A stretch of 56,357 nt of DNA from Bacteroidaceae bacterium (GTDB lineage Bacteria; Bacteroidota; Bacteroidia; Bacteroidales; Bacteroidaceae). The position numbers and the translations under genes are program-made. Below are positions 33,530 through 42,035 of the stretch, in pieces. Position 1 is the stretch's first letter. The number at the start of each line of letters is the position of its first letter. The notes beneath the pieces are model-generated. The model saw only the letters and a list, made by a program, of their open reading frames with translations. It searched no databases and was not told the origin of the DNA. Location: positions 1 through 56,357 of the forward strand of contig JAFRQD010000048.1 in assembly GCA_017428785.1 (NCBI GenBank). The letters are read 5' to 3'.

Positions 33530-36403
33530 ATGAAGAAAACAATCATCGCGTTTGCAGTCATCTTGGTCAGTCTGGCGGCTTACGGACAAACGGACTCGAC
33601 AAAGGTCAAGATAAAGAATCCCATCTATGTCTATGGTCTCGTGGCAGACAGTTTCACGAAGGCTGGCATTTCAGGCGTGAAGGCGGCGCTCTTGCGACCA
33701 GACTCGACACAGATCGACACGATGGAGGTCTATGAGTCGCGCATGTACAGCAGCGGCATCGGGAAGACAGCCGGAGCCACGCGCTACTACACCGAGGTAA
33801 GTCGAGAGCCGGCACACTATATCCTGCGCTTCACGCACCCCGATTACGAGACGACCTACGTGGACTTCGAGATGAAGCAAGTGAGCCGCAGGCGCGAGGG
33901 CATCGAAGGGCCGAACGTCTATATGAAGAAAGCAAAAAGGAACAGCTACCTGGAGGACATAGACGGCGGCACGCTCGGCGAGGTGACGGTGAAGGCGACA
34001 CGCGTGCAGATGGTTTGGAAGGGCGACACGATTGTCTACAACGCCGACGCTTTCAATGTGCCCGAGGGTTCGATGCTCGACGGCCTTATCAAACAGCTGC
34101 CCGGCGTAGAGCTGAAGGACAACGGCGAAATCTTCGTCAACGGAAAGAAGATAGACAACCTGACGCTCAACGGCAAGGACTTCTTCAAGGGCAAGAACAA
34201 GGTGATGCTGGAAAACCTTCCCTATTTCACCGTCAAGAATATCGAGGTCTACAACAAGCAGACTGAAGAGAACAAATACCTCGGCATTAAGGACGAAAGC
34301 AAGAAGGAGTACACGATGGACGTCATACTGAAGCGCGAGTACAACCGCGGCGGCTCGGCAAACATCGAGGCTGGCGGCTCACCAGGCCCTGCCGACGGAG
34401 GCGACTGGCGCTACAAGCTGAAGGGCTTCGGGCTGTACTTCTCGGACCGTACAAGGGCTGTCCTCTTCGGAGGTCTCAACAACATCAACGAGACGATGGA
34501 CTACAACGAGTACGAGAACGAATACAGGGACAGGACAAGCGAGGCTGGCGACAACCACTTCAAGCAAGTGGGCGGACAGTTCGTCTACCTCGGGCCGGAA
34601 GACAAGATAAACAACGCTACCGAGATCAGCGCTTCCTGGAGTGACAACCGAAGCGAGAACCGCAGCGAAAGCGAGTCGTTCCTAAACGATGCCAGCACCT
34701 TCGGCAAGTCGGCAGGCAACAGCCGCTATCGTGCAAAAGACTTCGGGCTGAACAACACCTTCCGCATGAGGGACAAATTCTTCGTCATGTCCGACGCCTC
34801 GCTCCGCTACAATCGCTACAAAAGCGAGAGCGACGGATGGAATGTGACGACAGCCGACCTGATGATGGCCGACAGCATCAACAGCTCGTGGTACAGCTCG
34901 CGCAGCAAGTCGAGCCGCCTGAGCTTCAACACCTTCAACTATTTCGCAAAAGAGTTGAAGACCGGCGACCAAATCATGCTCCAGCTACAAGGCGGATATA
35001 CCCGGCAGTTCCATCCCGAGTCGATGAGCGAGAACCACTACGTCTATCACAAGCTCGGCACGACCGACCTGCGGGACCGCCGAACCGAAACACCCAACCA
35101 TAGCTACAACTGGAGCGCTAACCTACAATACCGCTACAAGGTCACCAAAGAACTGTCGCTCTCGCCAAACATCGGCATCGGCACAAGCGACAACCACAGC
35201 GACCATCACGAATACCTTCGCGATGAGGTGGACTACCTCTTCGACGCCCTGAACAGCTACAACCAAAGCACCAGGAACCTCGACCGCAAGGTGGGCCTCG
35301 ACTTCGACTACAGCAAAGACTTCAAGCCAAAGACGGGAGAAAGCTACCTCAGCATCTGGGGAGACATCACCACAAACTTCCAACGGCAGCGCATGGGCTA
35401 CGAAAGTCAGCCTCTCACAACGCAAATCACACGACAGTACACGCTATGGAGCCCCTATGTGACTGCGTATTATTCCAAAGAAGACTCCGTCATGAGCCAC
35501 AACGTCGATTTCCGTTACAGCCTGTGGGCATCGACCCCTGGCGTCACCGACCTCATCGACCGTCCCATCACAAGCGACCCGCTCAACATCTTCCTTGGCA
35601 ATCCCGACCTCAAGCACTCCGACCAGCACAGATTCTCGACAAGCTACGCCTTGGGCCGCAAGAGCATCGACCAAACGATCCGCTTCAGCTTTAACGCCAG
35701 CCTCACCCATAATGCCCGTGTGCAAGGCTACACCTACAACCCGACGACCGGCGTCCGCACTTATCGGCCGGAAAACATCAGCAAAGGCAATTGGGATGTC
35801 GGCCACTCCGTCAGCTGGAGCCGAGCCATCGGCACGAAGAAGCTTTTCCGCATCACGAACGAAATCAACCTCGCCTATAACAAAAGCACAGGCTTGGCAC
35901 TCACCACGGGCAGTTTGAGCGCGGATTTAAGCCGCGTCGGCACTACGACGGTTGGCTATAAGCCGAGCGTCCGCTTCCAAAAAGACAAGCTGAACGTCAC
36001 GGCAAAGGCTGACATCCAGTACCGCAACATTCACCGGAACATCACTTTCGGAGAGCAACCAACCGACATCTGGGACATCGGCTACGGCATCAACGCCGGC
36101 TACAAACTGCCTTGGAACTTCGCCGTCGACACAGACCTCACGATGCATTCGCGTCGCGGCTATACGGACAACGAGATGAACGACAACCGCCTTTATTGGG
36201 ACGCAACGCTGACAAAGTCATTCAAGGAAGGCCAGTGGCTCCTGAAGCTTCGGGGCTACGACATCCTCGGACAGGTCTCGAACCTACGCTACAGCATCAA
36301 TGCCCAAGGCCGAACAGAAACATGGACGAACTCGATGCGCCGCTATGCCCTTCTCACCGTCGCCTACCGCTTCTCGCAAAAGCCCAAGAAAGAAAAGGAC
36401 TAA
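33530..36403 (+). CDS. Outer-membrane beta-barrel protein (TonB-receptor-like)
   Basis: 957 residues from ATG 33530 (signal MKKTIIAFAVILVSLAAYGQ). N-terminal carboxypeptidase-regulatory-like domain (about 35-130), then a plug-like domain (LGEVTVKATRVQMVWKGDTI, LIKQLPGVELKDNGEIFVNG) and a long barrel of the 'outer membrane protein beta-barrel' type common in Prevotella. It lacks a SusD partner, so it is not a typical glycan importer. The divergent TPR/HTH gene is the likely regulator. Substrate unknown. It converges with the SecB-like gene with only 8 bp between stops. Confidence 0.85.
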   Translation: MKKTIIAFAVILVSLAAYGQTDSTKVKIKNPIYVYGLVADSFTKAGISGVKAALLRPDSTQIDTMEVYESRMYSSGIGKTAGATRYYTEVSREPAHYILRFTHPDYETTYVDFEMKQVSRRREGIEGPNVYMKKAKRNSYLEDIDGGTLGEVTVKATRVQMVWKGDTIVYNADAFNVPEGSMLDGLIKQLPGVELKDNGEIFVNGKKIDNLTLNGKDFFKGKNKVMLENLPYFTVKNIEVYNKQTEENKYLGIKDESKKEYTMDVILKREYNRGGSANIEAGGSPGPADGGDWRYKLKGFGLYFSDRTRAVLFGGLNNINETMDYNEYENEYRDRTSEAGDNHFKQVGGQFVYLGPEDKINNATEISASWSDNRSENRSESESFLNDASTFGKSAGNSRYRAKDFGLNNTFRMRDKFFVMSDASLRYNRYKSESDGWNVTTADLMMADSINSSWYSSRSKSSRLSFNTFNYFAKELKTGDQIMLQLQGGYTRQFHPESMSENHYVYHKLGTTDLRDRRTETPNHSYNWSANLQYRYKVTKELSLSPNIGIGTSDNHSDHHEYLRDEVDYLFDALNSYNQSTRNLDRKVGLDFDYSKDFKPKTGESYLSIWGDITTNFQRQRMGYESQPLTTQITRQYTLWSPYVTAYYSKEDSVMSHNVDFRYSLWASTPGVTDLIDRPITSDPLNIFLGNPDLKHSDQHRFSTSYALGRKSIDQTIRFSFNASLTHNARVQGYTYNPTTGVRTYRPENISKGNWDVGHSVSWSRAIGTKKLFRITNEINLAYNKSTGLALTTGSLSADLSRVGTTTVGYKPSVRFQKDKLNVTAKADIQYRNIHRNITFGEQPTDIWDIGYGINAGYKLPWNFAVDTDLTMHSRRGYTDNEMNDNRLYWDATLTKSFKEGQWLLKLRGYDILGQVSNLRYSINAQGRTETWTNSMRRYALLTVAYRFSQKPKKEKD

Positions 36404-36411
36404 TTCGGAAT

Positions 36412-36915
36412 TCACGCCGTGCCAAGCGTGCCGTCCAAAGGAATGGCTCCCGAGGGGTCGTTCTGCTGCTGCGGAGTGCGCTTGAAAGCGATGTTGTTGC
36501 GGAGCATCTGCCCTGGATTGACGAGCGGCAGAATCTGCTTGGGGATGCCTGCCTCTTCGCTCCTTACTGCCAGAATGCCTCGAGCGCTGCCGATGGTGAT
36601 GTCGGCCATGTGCTGGACAAGCCCTGCGGGCAACACCCACTGGTCTTCGTTGAGCTGATAGAGCGAGCTCCAGCTGTCGCGCGTGAACTCGAAAACGGTC
36701 TGCACGCCCAGGATGAGTTGCGTGATGTCGTTCTTCTTGTACTCGAAATTGGCGTTGCAGCGCACGATGCGCTTGTCGGTCTCGCAGTTGAACTGCAGCT
36801 GGTTGTTGATTTGCATCTCGCCCTCAGGCCATTCGCTGGAGAGGTTGACGAACTGTAACTGCCTGACATCCATCAGGCGGAACTGAATCTGAATCTGTTT
36901 TTGTTGTTGTGCCAT
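36412..36915 (-). CDS. SecB-like fold protein, unknown role
   Basis: 167 residues, no signal peptide. The pattern of amphipathic strands (IQIQFRLMDVRQLQFVN, NNQLQFNCETDKRIVRCNANFEY) and the end ILAVRSEEAGIPKQILPLVN resemble SecB and SecB-like chaperones, whose last helix/loop ends in '.P..LP.VN'. Likely cytoplasmic. Translation starts one base after the SGNH hydrolase stop, so it is the last gene of the PfkB-S41-SGNH operon. It could be an export chaperone for the secreted neighbours; the assignment is by pattern only. Confidence 0.5.
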   Translation of the reverse strand: MAQQQKQIQIQFRLMDVRQLQFVNLSSEWPEGEMQINNQLQFNCETDKRIVRCNANFEYKKNDITQLILGVQTVFEFTRDSWSSLYQLNEDQWVLPAGLVQHMADITIGSARGILAVRSEEAGIPKQILPLVNPGQMLRNNIAFKRTPQQQNDPSGAIPLDGTLGTA

Positions 36916-36916
36916 T

Positions 36917-38371
36917 TTATTTTTTACATTTGATGGTTATTGCGTTGAGGTAATAGAACTGGTTGGGCGTTGTGTTGTGCGAACCCGGCATGACGGTTAT
37001 CGTCAGCTGCCCGTCGGCGGTCGGACGGATATGCTTCACGACGGCCGTCTCCTTGAAGTTGTTGGCAGACTGGACGTCGTCGGCCTCGATGTCCTCACCC
37101 TGCACGATGATGCTCGTCTGCCGCAAGTCCTGACATTTGTCGCGGGAAGAGAAGAAGGTCAGTTCGTACTTGAGCTCCGGATTGAGGTGGCTGAGGCGAA
37201 TCGTGGCGCTCTGTCGCGGACCGCCGCCTCCGAACTTGCCTGCGGCATAGCCCCAAAGGGCGGACTGCGAGACGTCGGCCGGCATCAGCATCTTTGTGGT
37301 GGTATAGGCTGCTCCGTTCCTGTTCGAGCCACCGAATTCGCCCGTTAAGGTCACGAGGATGCCCGTGGGGTTCATGTTGCTGTCCACGATGTCGGTATGC
37401 GTGCGCAGGGCAGGCGTGATGTCGTTCCAGGCGGGGTCGTCGGTATGGTCGCCTCCGAAGTTGAGCTTCACCAAACCTGTCGGCACGATATCGTTGACGG
37501 CAGGGAAACCCTCCTCCCTGAGGACAGTCTGCTGGAAAGGCCGCCTGACTGCCTCATGCGCCGCCACCTGGCAGGTATGCGCCGCAAGGAAATCAACACC
37601 ATCGGGCCGATAGACGAAACCGACCGGCGAGATGCCGGTAATGGTCTCGAACCAGGCGCAGGCCGCCGTATAGCGCCCCATCTTCAGGTCCAGATGGTAG
37701 CCGTCGCGATTCATGTTGTCGCCAAGATATGTGGAGCGGGCGTTCTGGATGGCCGTACCGGAAGGCACCATGAAGGTGAGCTCGGGGTGCTGCACCATAG
37801 CCCATTGTACGGCCTGGCAGATGCTGTCGTACATCACCTCCTGCCGGTTGCCGTAGTTGGCAAAGCCGCCGTGCGTGCTGTCGTGCGAGTAGGCCCAAGT
37901 CTGATGGTAGCCATAGACGGCATTGGGATTCGTCTGCAGGCCTTGCGTATATTGGATGAGGTACGTCAGATATGGCTCAAAGGTAGTGGTGAGGCCCGAC
38001 TCCTGGCTCACCTGCTGGAAGGTGATGAACTGCCATGGCTCGTCGGTGATGATGTCGGAGAGAGCCGTGCGAGGCCTGTTGCTGCGGCGGCCGTTCACGA
38101 CCTTGCGGTATTCGAAGGTATTGTTCGCCTCCGTCACATCTATCCAATGCGACTGGAAGCCCTGGCCGCCGCGATAGGCGTTGCCGATTATCATCTTCAC
38201 GCCAGCCTCGTTGGCCAGCTCCCAGAGATATTGCTCGACGGCATCCTGAGAGAAACTGTTGCCAATGGCAAGCACACGCACAATGCTGTCCTGCGACAAG
38301 GAATCTGCCTGCGCCTTTATGCCTAAGCAGCAGGCGAGCGTAAGGAATGCTATGATGATATACTTCTTCAT
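36917..38371 (-). CDS. Secreted SGNH/GDSL-type hydrolase (DUF4886-like)
   Basis: 484 residues, signal peptide MKKYIIIAFLTLACCLGIKA. Block I GDS-like motif AIGNSFSQDAVEQYL supplies the nucleophile Ser; further blocks VPSGTAIQNAR and NRDGYHLDLKMGRYTAACAW carry the Asn/Asp-x-x-His elements (DGYHL). This layout matches DUF4886 esterases of Bacteroidales, probably de-acetylating glycans. After about residue 290 comes a second domain of about 190 residues with a galactose-binding-like ending (FYYLNAITIKCK). Its start overlaps the S41 stop by 4 bp. Confidence 0.85.
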   Translation of the reverse strand: MKKYIIIAFLTLACCLGIKAQADSLSQDSIVRVLAIGNSFSQDAVEQYLWELANEAGVKMIIGNAYRGGQGFQSHWIDVTEANNTFEYRKVVNGRRSNRPRTALSDIITDEPWQFITFQQVSQESGLTTTFEPYLTYLIQYTQGLQTNPNAVYGYHQTWAYSHDSTHGGFANYGNRQEVMYDSICQAVQWAMVQHPELTFMVPSGTAIQNARSTYLGDNMNRDGYHLDLKMGRYTAACAWFETITGISPVGFVYRPDGVDFLAAHTCQVAAHEAVRRPFQQTVLREEGFPAVNDIVPTGLVKLNFGGDHTDDPAWNDITPALRTHTDIVDSNMNPTGILVTLTGEFGGSNRNGAAYTTTKMLMPADVSQSALWGYAAGKFGGGGPRQSATIRLSHLNPELKYELTFFSSRDKCQDLRQTSIIVQGEDIEADDVQSANNFKETAVVKHIRPTADGQLTITVMPGSHNTTPNQFYYLNAITIKCKK

Positions 38372-40062
38372 TTGCCCAGAATCTTATTGTATTCGCCTTC
38401 GTTCGACAAGACCTGCAGAGCCCGCTCTATGCACGGGTCGCCCACAAGCTGTTGCTGCGCTCCGCCCCTCTGGAAATAGTAGCGATGCGCAATCTCGTCG
38501 CACAAATAAGGCTCCACTTCCTTTCGGAAGCGCAACAAATCGTCCTTGATATCATAGGTCAGCTTTGCCTCGAGGGCATCGAGCTCGGCCTGCGTCGCCT
38601 CCTGATAGCCCTCGCGTTTGATGACATCGCGAAGCACCTTCAGCAACTCCTTTGCAGGCTTTCCTGCCTCGAAACCGCTGGTGCTGATGCTGTCGGCAAA
38701 GGCTGCATAATCCTCGTCGCCCAGCTTGAACTCGCCTATTGGCGGGATGGTGGGATGATTGCGGCAGTAGGAAGTTGCCCAATCGAAGAACTCATCGCTA
38801 TTTATCAGCTCGGTAATCATGGTTGGCAGGCTGTCCGGCCTGACCTCCACATCGGGCTTGATGCCGCCTCCGTCACGCACTTCCCTGCCTCCTGCGGTAT
38901 GGAAAACCTTCGTCAGGCTGTCGGGAACGGTGCCCGCCGAACCGTCGGCATTGAGGTGGCGGTAGTCGTAGGCCTGGATGCAACGGCCGCTCGGGATATA
39001 GTAGCGACTGGTCGTCATCTTGAGGCTGCCGTGATAAGCCACTTCGCGAATCATCTGCACCAAGCCCTTGCCGTAGGTGCGTGTGCCCATAATGACCGCT
39101 CTGTCGAAATCCTGCAGTGAGCCTGCCACAATCTCGGAGGCGGAGGCAGAACCTCCATCGACCAGCACGATGACCGGCATCACGCTGTCCACGGGCTCTG
39201 TGGCTGTATAGTATTCGCGGTTGGTGCGCGTCATCTTGCCTTTCGTATAGACCACTTTCTTACCCTTCGGCAGGAAGAGGTTGGCGATGTCGACGGCCTC
39301 GTTGACGGCGCCGCCTGGATTGCCACGCAGGTCGAACACGAGGCGCTTGGCCCCTTGGCGGCGGACATCATCGAGGGCGTCCCGCACTTCTCGGCAAGCA
39401 CCCTCGGTGAATCCTGTCAGGTAGATGTAGCCGGTCTGCCCGTCGGCGAGCATTCCTGCGTAGGGAACCTGCGGAATCTGTATCGTCTGTCGTGTGATGA
39501 GAAACGACTTCTCCTCCTCTCCTCGCCGCACTTTCAGTTCGAAAGTCGTGCCTGCTTCGCCTCTGAGCATGCTGCTCACCTTGGGCGTCAGCATTCCCTT
39601 CACATCCTTTCCGTCGATGGAGAGAATCACATCGCCTGCCTGGACGCCTGCCAACTGACTGGGTGTGCCTTCGTAAGGCTCGCTGATGACTGCCCTTTGC
39701 TCCTTCTTGTGATAGCGGATCACGCTGCCAATGCCGGCATATTTGCCTGTAGCCATCTGCCTGAGGTCCTCGTCATCGTCGGGATAATAGTCGGTGAAGG
39801 GATCAACCTGCTGCAGCATCGAGCGAATGCCCCACCCTATGACCGTATCCGCATTGAGCGAATCGACATAAAAGAGGTCGAGCTGCTTGTAGATATCGTT
39901 GAAGAGCTCCAGGTTGCGGCTGATGGCCGAATTGGCATTCTCCTTCTTCTGTGCGGCCACACAAAGCGGCACTATATACATTATAAATAATAATATATAC
40001 CTCCAAGCCCCATTAAGGGGAAGAGGCCATGATGTCGGACTTTGAATTCTGCTCTTAATCAT
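38368..40062 (-). CDS. S41 C-terminal processing protease
   Basis: 564 residues. Hydrophobic export segment WRYILLFIMYIVPLCVAAQ, a PDZ domain (about 110-190; GIGSVIRY, LAGVQAGDVILSIDG), then the peptidase core: DLRGNPGGAVNEA, catalytic Ser307 in GGSASASEIVAG and Lys332 in GTRTYGKGLVQ. A C-terminal helical domain follows. Periplasmic processing or degradation of envelope proteins is expected. The N-terminus is unusual: SWPLPLNGAW comes from a CCCCATTAAGGGG palindrome, and the hydrophobic core is encoded by an AT-only tract. Starts 30 bp after the PfkB gene. Confidence 0.92.
   Translation of the reverse strand: MIKSRIQSPTSWPLPLNGAWRYILLFIMYIVPLCVAAQKKENANSAISRNLELFNDIYKQLDLFYVDSLNADTVIGWGIRSMLQQVDPFTDYYPDDDEDLRQMATGKYAGIGSVIRYHKKEQRAVISEPYEGTPSQLAGVQAGDVILSIDGKDVKGMLTPKVSSMLRGEAGTTFELKVRRGEEEKSFLITRQTIQIPQVPYAGMLADGQTGYIYLTGFTEGACREVRDALDDVRRQGAKRLVFDLRGNPGGAVNEAVDIANLFLPKGKKVVYTKGKMTRTNREYYTATEPVDSVMPVIVLVDGGSASASEIVAGSLQDFDRAVIMGTRTYGKGLVQMIREVAYHGSLKMTTSRYYIPSGRCIQAYDYRHLNADGSAGTVPDSLTKVFHTAGGREVRDGGGIKPDVEVRPDSLPTMITELINSDEFFDWATSYCRNHPTIPPIGEFKLGDEDYAAFADSISTSGFEAGKPAKELLKVLRDVIKREGYQEATQAELDALEAKLTYDIKDDLLRFRKEVEPYLCDEIAHRYYFQRGGAQQQLVGDPCIERALQVLSNEGEYNKILGK
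39971..40020. repeat. AT-only tract plus CCCC/GGGG palindrome in the S41 signal region
   Basis: AT-rich TATATACATTATAAATAA with TAATATATA (39973-39999) abuts CCCCATTAAGGGG (40008-40020). Both are members of dispersed repeat classes and together encode most of the S41 signal peptide. Confidence 0.65.
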
Positions 40063-40092
40063 ATTGATTCGAATTATTCCCCGTAAAGTGGC

Positions 40093-41064
40093 TCAAGGGG
40101 TATGCTTTCTTATTTCCTTCCATTCTTCTTCGGGCAGCCTTGTACCGACCACTCCGATAATGTGTTCGCTAAGCAATGCTCCGCAGCTGAGGCAGTCTTT
40201 CAGCGACGCGCCTCGGTTCAGGGCATAGAGGAAGCCGCCTGCAAAGAAATCGCCCGCCGCAGTCGTATCCACCACAGGAACTTTGTGCGCTCCCACCATC
40301 ACTTCTTCCTCTCCAAGCCTTGCGATGGAGCCTTTCCCGCCAAGCTTCACGACAGCCAGGCACTTGTAGGCCGCTATATCACGCAGGGCCTCCAGCGGCT
40401 CCTTCTTGCCTGTGAAGGCTGCGGCCTCTTCCTCGTTGGCAAAGACGATGTCGAAGTAGTCCTGAACCAAATGCTGAAAGAAAGGACGGTCGGCAGCAAC
40501 GACATTATAGCTGGCGAGGTCGAGGCTGAGCTGCACACTCATCTCCATCGCCGTCTGGCAGATAGCCTCCAGCAGTTCGTGGTTCTGCACAAGATATCCC
40601 TCGACGTGAGCCATCGAGACACCTTCGAAGAGGGCAGGCTTTATGTCGCTTGCCTGCAGGGTAGCCGCCGCACCAAGACAAGTGCCGAAGGTGCGTTCGC
40701 CATCAGGGGAGATGAAGGTGTTGGCCACTCCCGTCAGCAGATTGCACTCCAAAAGACGGGCATCGATGCCCACCGCCTTACAGTTGTCGGCATAGAACTT
40801 GCCAAGGGCATCCCTGCCGATCTTGCCCACAAAGCCCGTCTTCCCTCCAAGTTTCGAGAGGGCAAGCATCGTGTTTCCGGCACTTCCGCCGGTAGCCTGT
40901 TCTGTAGGAAGCCCCTCCATTCTGGAGCGAAGGCTTCTCTGCTGAGCCTCATCAATCAGTGTCATTCCACCCTTGGGCAGTCCCATCTGTTTGAGGACAC
41001 TGTCGTCCTTCAAACGCACCAAAACATCCACAAGAGCATTGCCAATTCCTATAATTTTTTCCAT
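40093..41064 (-). CDS. PfkB-family carbohydrate/nucleoside kinase, adenosine-kinase-like
   Basis: 323 residues. Ribokinase-fold signatures GGSAGNTMLALSKLGGKTGFVG (glycine-rich) and DTTAAGDFFAGGFLYAL (catalytic Asp and anion hole). The N-terminus IIGIGNALVDVLV is like those Bacteroidales enzymes annotated as adenosine kinases. The substrate is not certain from sequence. Its promoter is back-to-back with the tRNA-Asn promoter. First gene of the operon continuing through the S41 protease, SGNH hydrolase and SecB-like protein. Confidence 0.88.
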   Translation of the reverse strand: MEKIIGIGNALVDVLVRLKDDSVLKQMGLPKGGMTLIDEAQQRSLRSRMEGLPTEQATGGSAGNTMLALSKLGGKTGFVGKIGRDALGKFYADNCKAVGIDARLLECNLLTGVANTFISPDGERTFGTCLGAAATLQASDIKPALFEGVSMAHVEGYLVQNHELLEAICQTAMEMSVQLSLDLASYNVVAADRPFFQHLVQDYFDIVFANEEEAAAFTGKKEPLEALRDIAAYKCLAVVKLGGKGSIARLGEEEVMVGAHKVPVVDTTAAGDFFAGGFLYALNRGASLKDCLSCGALLSEHIIGVVGTRLPEEEWKEIRKHTP

Positions 41065-41082
41065 TTAGTGCAAAATTTTCTG

Positions 41083-41121
41083 CAAAGGTATTGCATATTT
41101 TCGAAAAAACCTATACCTTTG
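41083..41121. promoter_or_regulatory. Back-to-back promoters: PfkB (minus) and tRNA-Asn (plus)
   Basis: Minus-strand TACCTTTG (41083-41090), 19 bp before the PfkB ATG. Plus strand TTG (41091-41093), 20-bp spacer, TACCTTTG (41114-41121) for the tRNAs. The two abut at 41090/41091, so polymerases would compete. Confidence 0.7.
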
Positions 41122-41153
41122 CCCCGCAATTGAGAGAAAAACTCAAAAAAACT

Positions 41154-41230
41154 GCTTCAGTAGCTCAGTTGGTTAGAGCACATGACTGTTAATCATGGGG
41201 TCGTTGGTTCAAGCCCATCCTGAAGCGCCA
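41154..41230 (+). tRNA. tRNA-Asn (GTT), copy 1, with encoded CCA
   Basis: Acceptor GCTTCAG/CTGAAGC, D arm GCTC/GAGC, anticodon arm CATGA-CTGTTAA-TCATG (anticodon GTT), T loop TTCAAGC, discriminator G, CCA at 41228-41230. 74 nt plus CCA. The T stem GTTGG/CCATC has a T-T mismatch at position 50:64. Confidence 0.95.
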
Positions 41231-41254
41231 GTTTTTCCGAGCAGTTGCAAACCT

Positions 41255-41328
41255 GCTTCAGTAGCTCAGTTGGTTAGAGCACATGACTGTTAATCATGGG
41301 GTCGTTGGTTCAAGCCCATCCTGAAGCG
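41255..41328 (+). tRNA. tRNA-Asn (GTT), copy 2, CCA not encoded
   Basis: Identical 74-nt body, offset exactly 101 bp from copy 1. After discriminator G the sequence is CAG, so CCA would be added by enzyme. Carries the same T-stem mismatch. Confidence 0.95.
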
Positions 41329-41332
41329 CAGA

Positions 41333-41359
41333 GCCCAGCAAACGCTGGGCTTTTCTTTT
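41333..41359 (+). terminator. Terminator of the tRNA-Asn pair
   Basis: GCCCAGC-AAAC-GCTGGGC (41333-41350) then TTTTCTTTT. It begins 5 bp after tRNA copy 2. Confidence 0.92.
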
Positions 41360-41442
41360 GGGCTCTCACCAACGGACCGAGGTCGTGGTTGACTTCGTCG
41401 AGCTAAAGCTTTTCCACATTCGCTCAAGCGGCAAAGCCGGAG

Positions 41443-41516
41443 CAAGCCCATCCTGAAGCGCAGAGCCCAGCAAATGCTGGGCTTTTCTTTTTGGCTTTCA
41501 CCAACGGACCGAGGTC
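41443..41516 (+). repeat. Direct repeat of tRNA-Asn 3' end plus terminator (tRNA remnant)
   Basis: 74 bp matching 41311-41384 with three substitutions: it includes the last 18 nt of tRNA-Asn (CAAGCCCATCCTGAAGCG), a second terminator hairpin GCCCAGC/GCTGGGC (41465-41482), and the following CACCAACGGACCGAGGTC. The 5' part of a tRNA is missing, so this is the scar of a third copy or an attachment-like site. Confidence 0.9.
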
Positions 41517-41590
41517 AATCCCGAAACACCGAAAAGGTCAACTCGACGAGCCTTGTTGTCAAACTTGGCGGGCGGCATCAGAAATCTCCG

Positions 41591-41678
41591 CAGGCGGCGT
41601 TCGTTGATTTATCATGATGCAGCAATTGATTATTCATGATGCAGCAATTGATTATTCATGACCAATCAATGAACTTCG
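41591..41678. repeat. 22-bp period AT-type array
   Basis: CATGATGCAGCAATTGATTA begins at 41613 and 41635, with a decayed third unit at 41657; a hybrid unit at 41591 joins CAGGCGGCGTTC to TTGATTTAT. Exact 22-bp spacing. Part of the 707-bp gap 41329-42035, which holds no supported CDS. Confidence 0.75.
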
Positions 41679-41790
41679 CCTGCCATGTTTTGTGACAAGC
41701 CCTGCGGGGATGGGCTTTTCCGCAGGCTGAAAGGCGTATCGCGGCGGCCCGGCCTCTATAAATGTGCGGAGAGTGTTCTGCTTCCCAGCT

Positions 41791-41817
41791 CCCCTCCCAT
41801 TCCCCAAATGGGAGGGG
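41791..41817. repeat. CCCCTCCCATT/AATGGGAGGGG palindrome
   Basis: Perfect 11-bp stem, 5-nt loop, flanked on the right by AGAGCGAAGCGAGGGGTGGG, the inverse of the flank at about 10720-10740. Dispersed element. Confidence 0.85.
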
Positions 41818-41994
41818 AAGAGCGAAGCGAGGGGTGGGGATAGGATGGAGGCGTTCGGTCTTGGGGGCTGACACTCCCGCCTGTTTTCTGTCACCCCCTT
41901 GGGGACTGATGCCTTCTTCGATATCCAAAGAGCCAAAACTAGCAAGAACTTGAAAATAATTTCTCTTTCTGCACCATCTATCCTTATTTTTTCA

Positions 41995-42002
41995 TATCTT
42001 TG
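41995..42002 (+). promoter_or_regulatory. -7 box TATCTTTG for xylE-xylB-xylA
   Basis: TATCTTTG, 33 bp before the xylE ATG. No clear -33 or operator was recognised. Confidence 0.65.
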
Positions 42003-42035
42003 TACGCAAAAGCGTAAATTCTAACTGAAACTAAC

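Noticed and set aside
41311-41516. Active integration site of a mobile element
   Set aside because: No integrase, transposase or cargo lies between the repeats; only 58 bp separate them. Kept as a remnant, not called as an element.
41652-41945. Short minus-strand frames downstream of the tRNAs
   Set aside because: They translate the CCCCTCCC palindrome and flanking repeats; composition is not protein-like.
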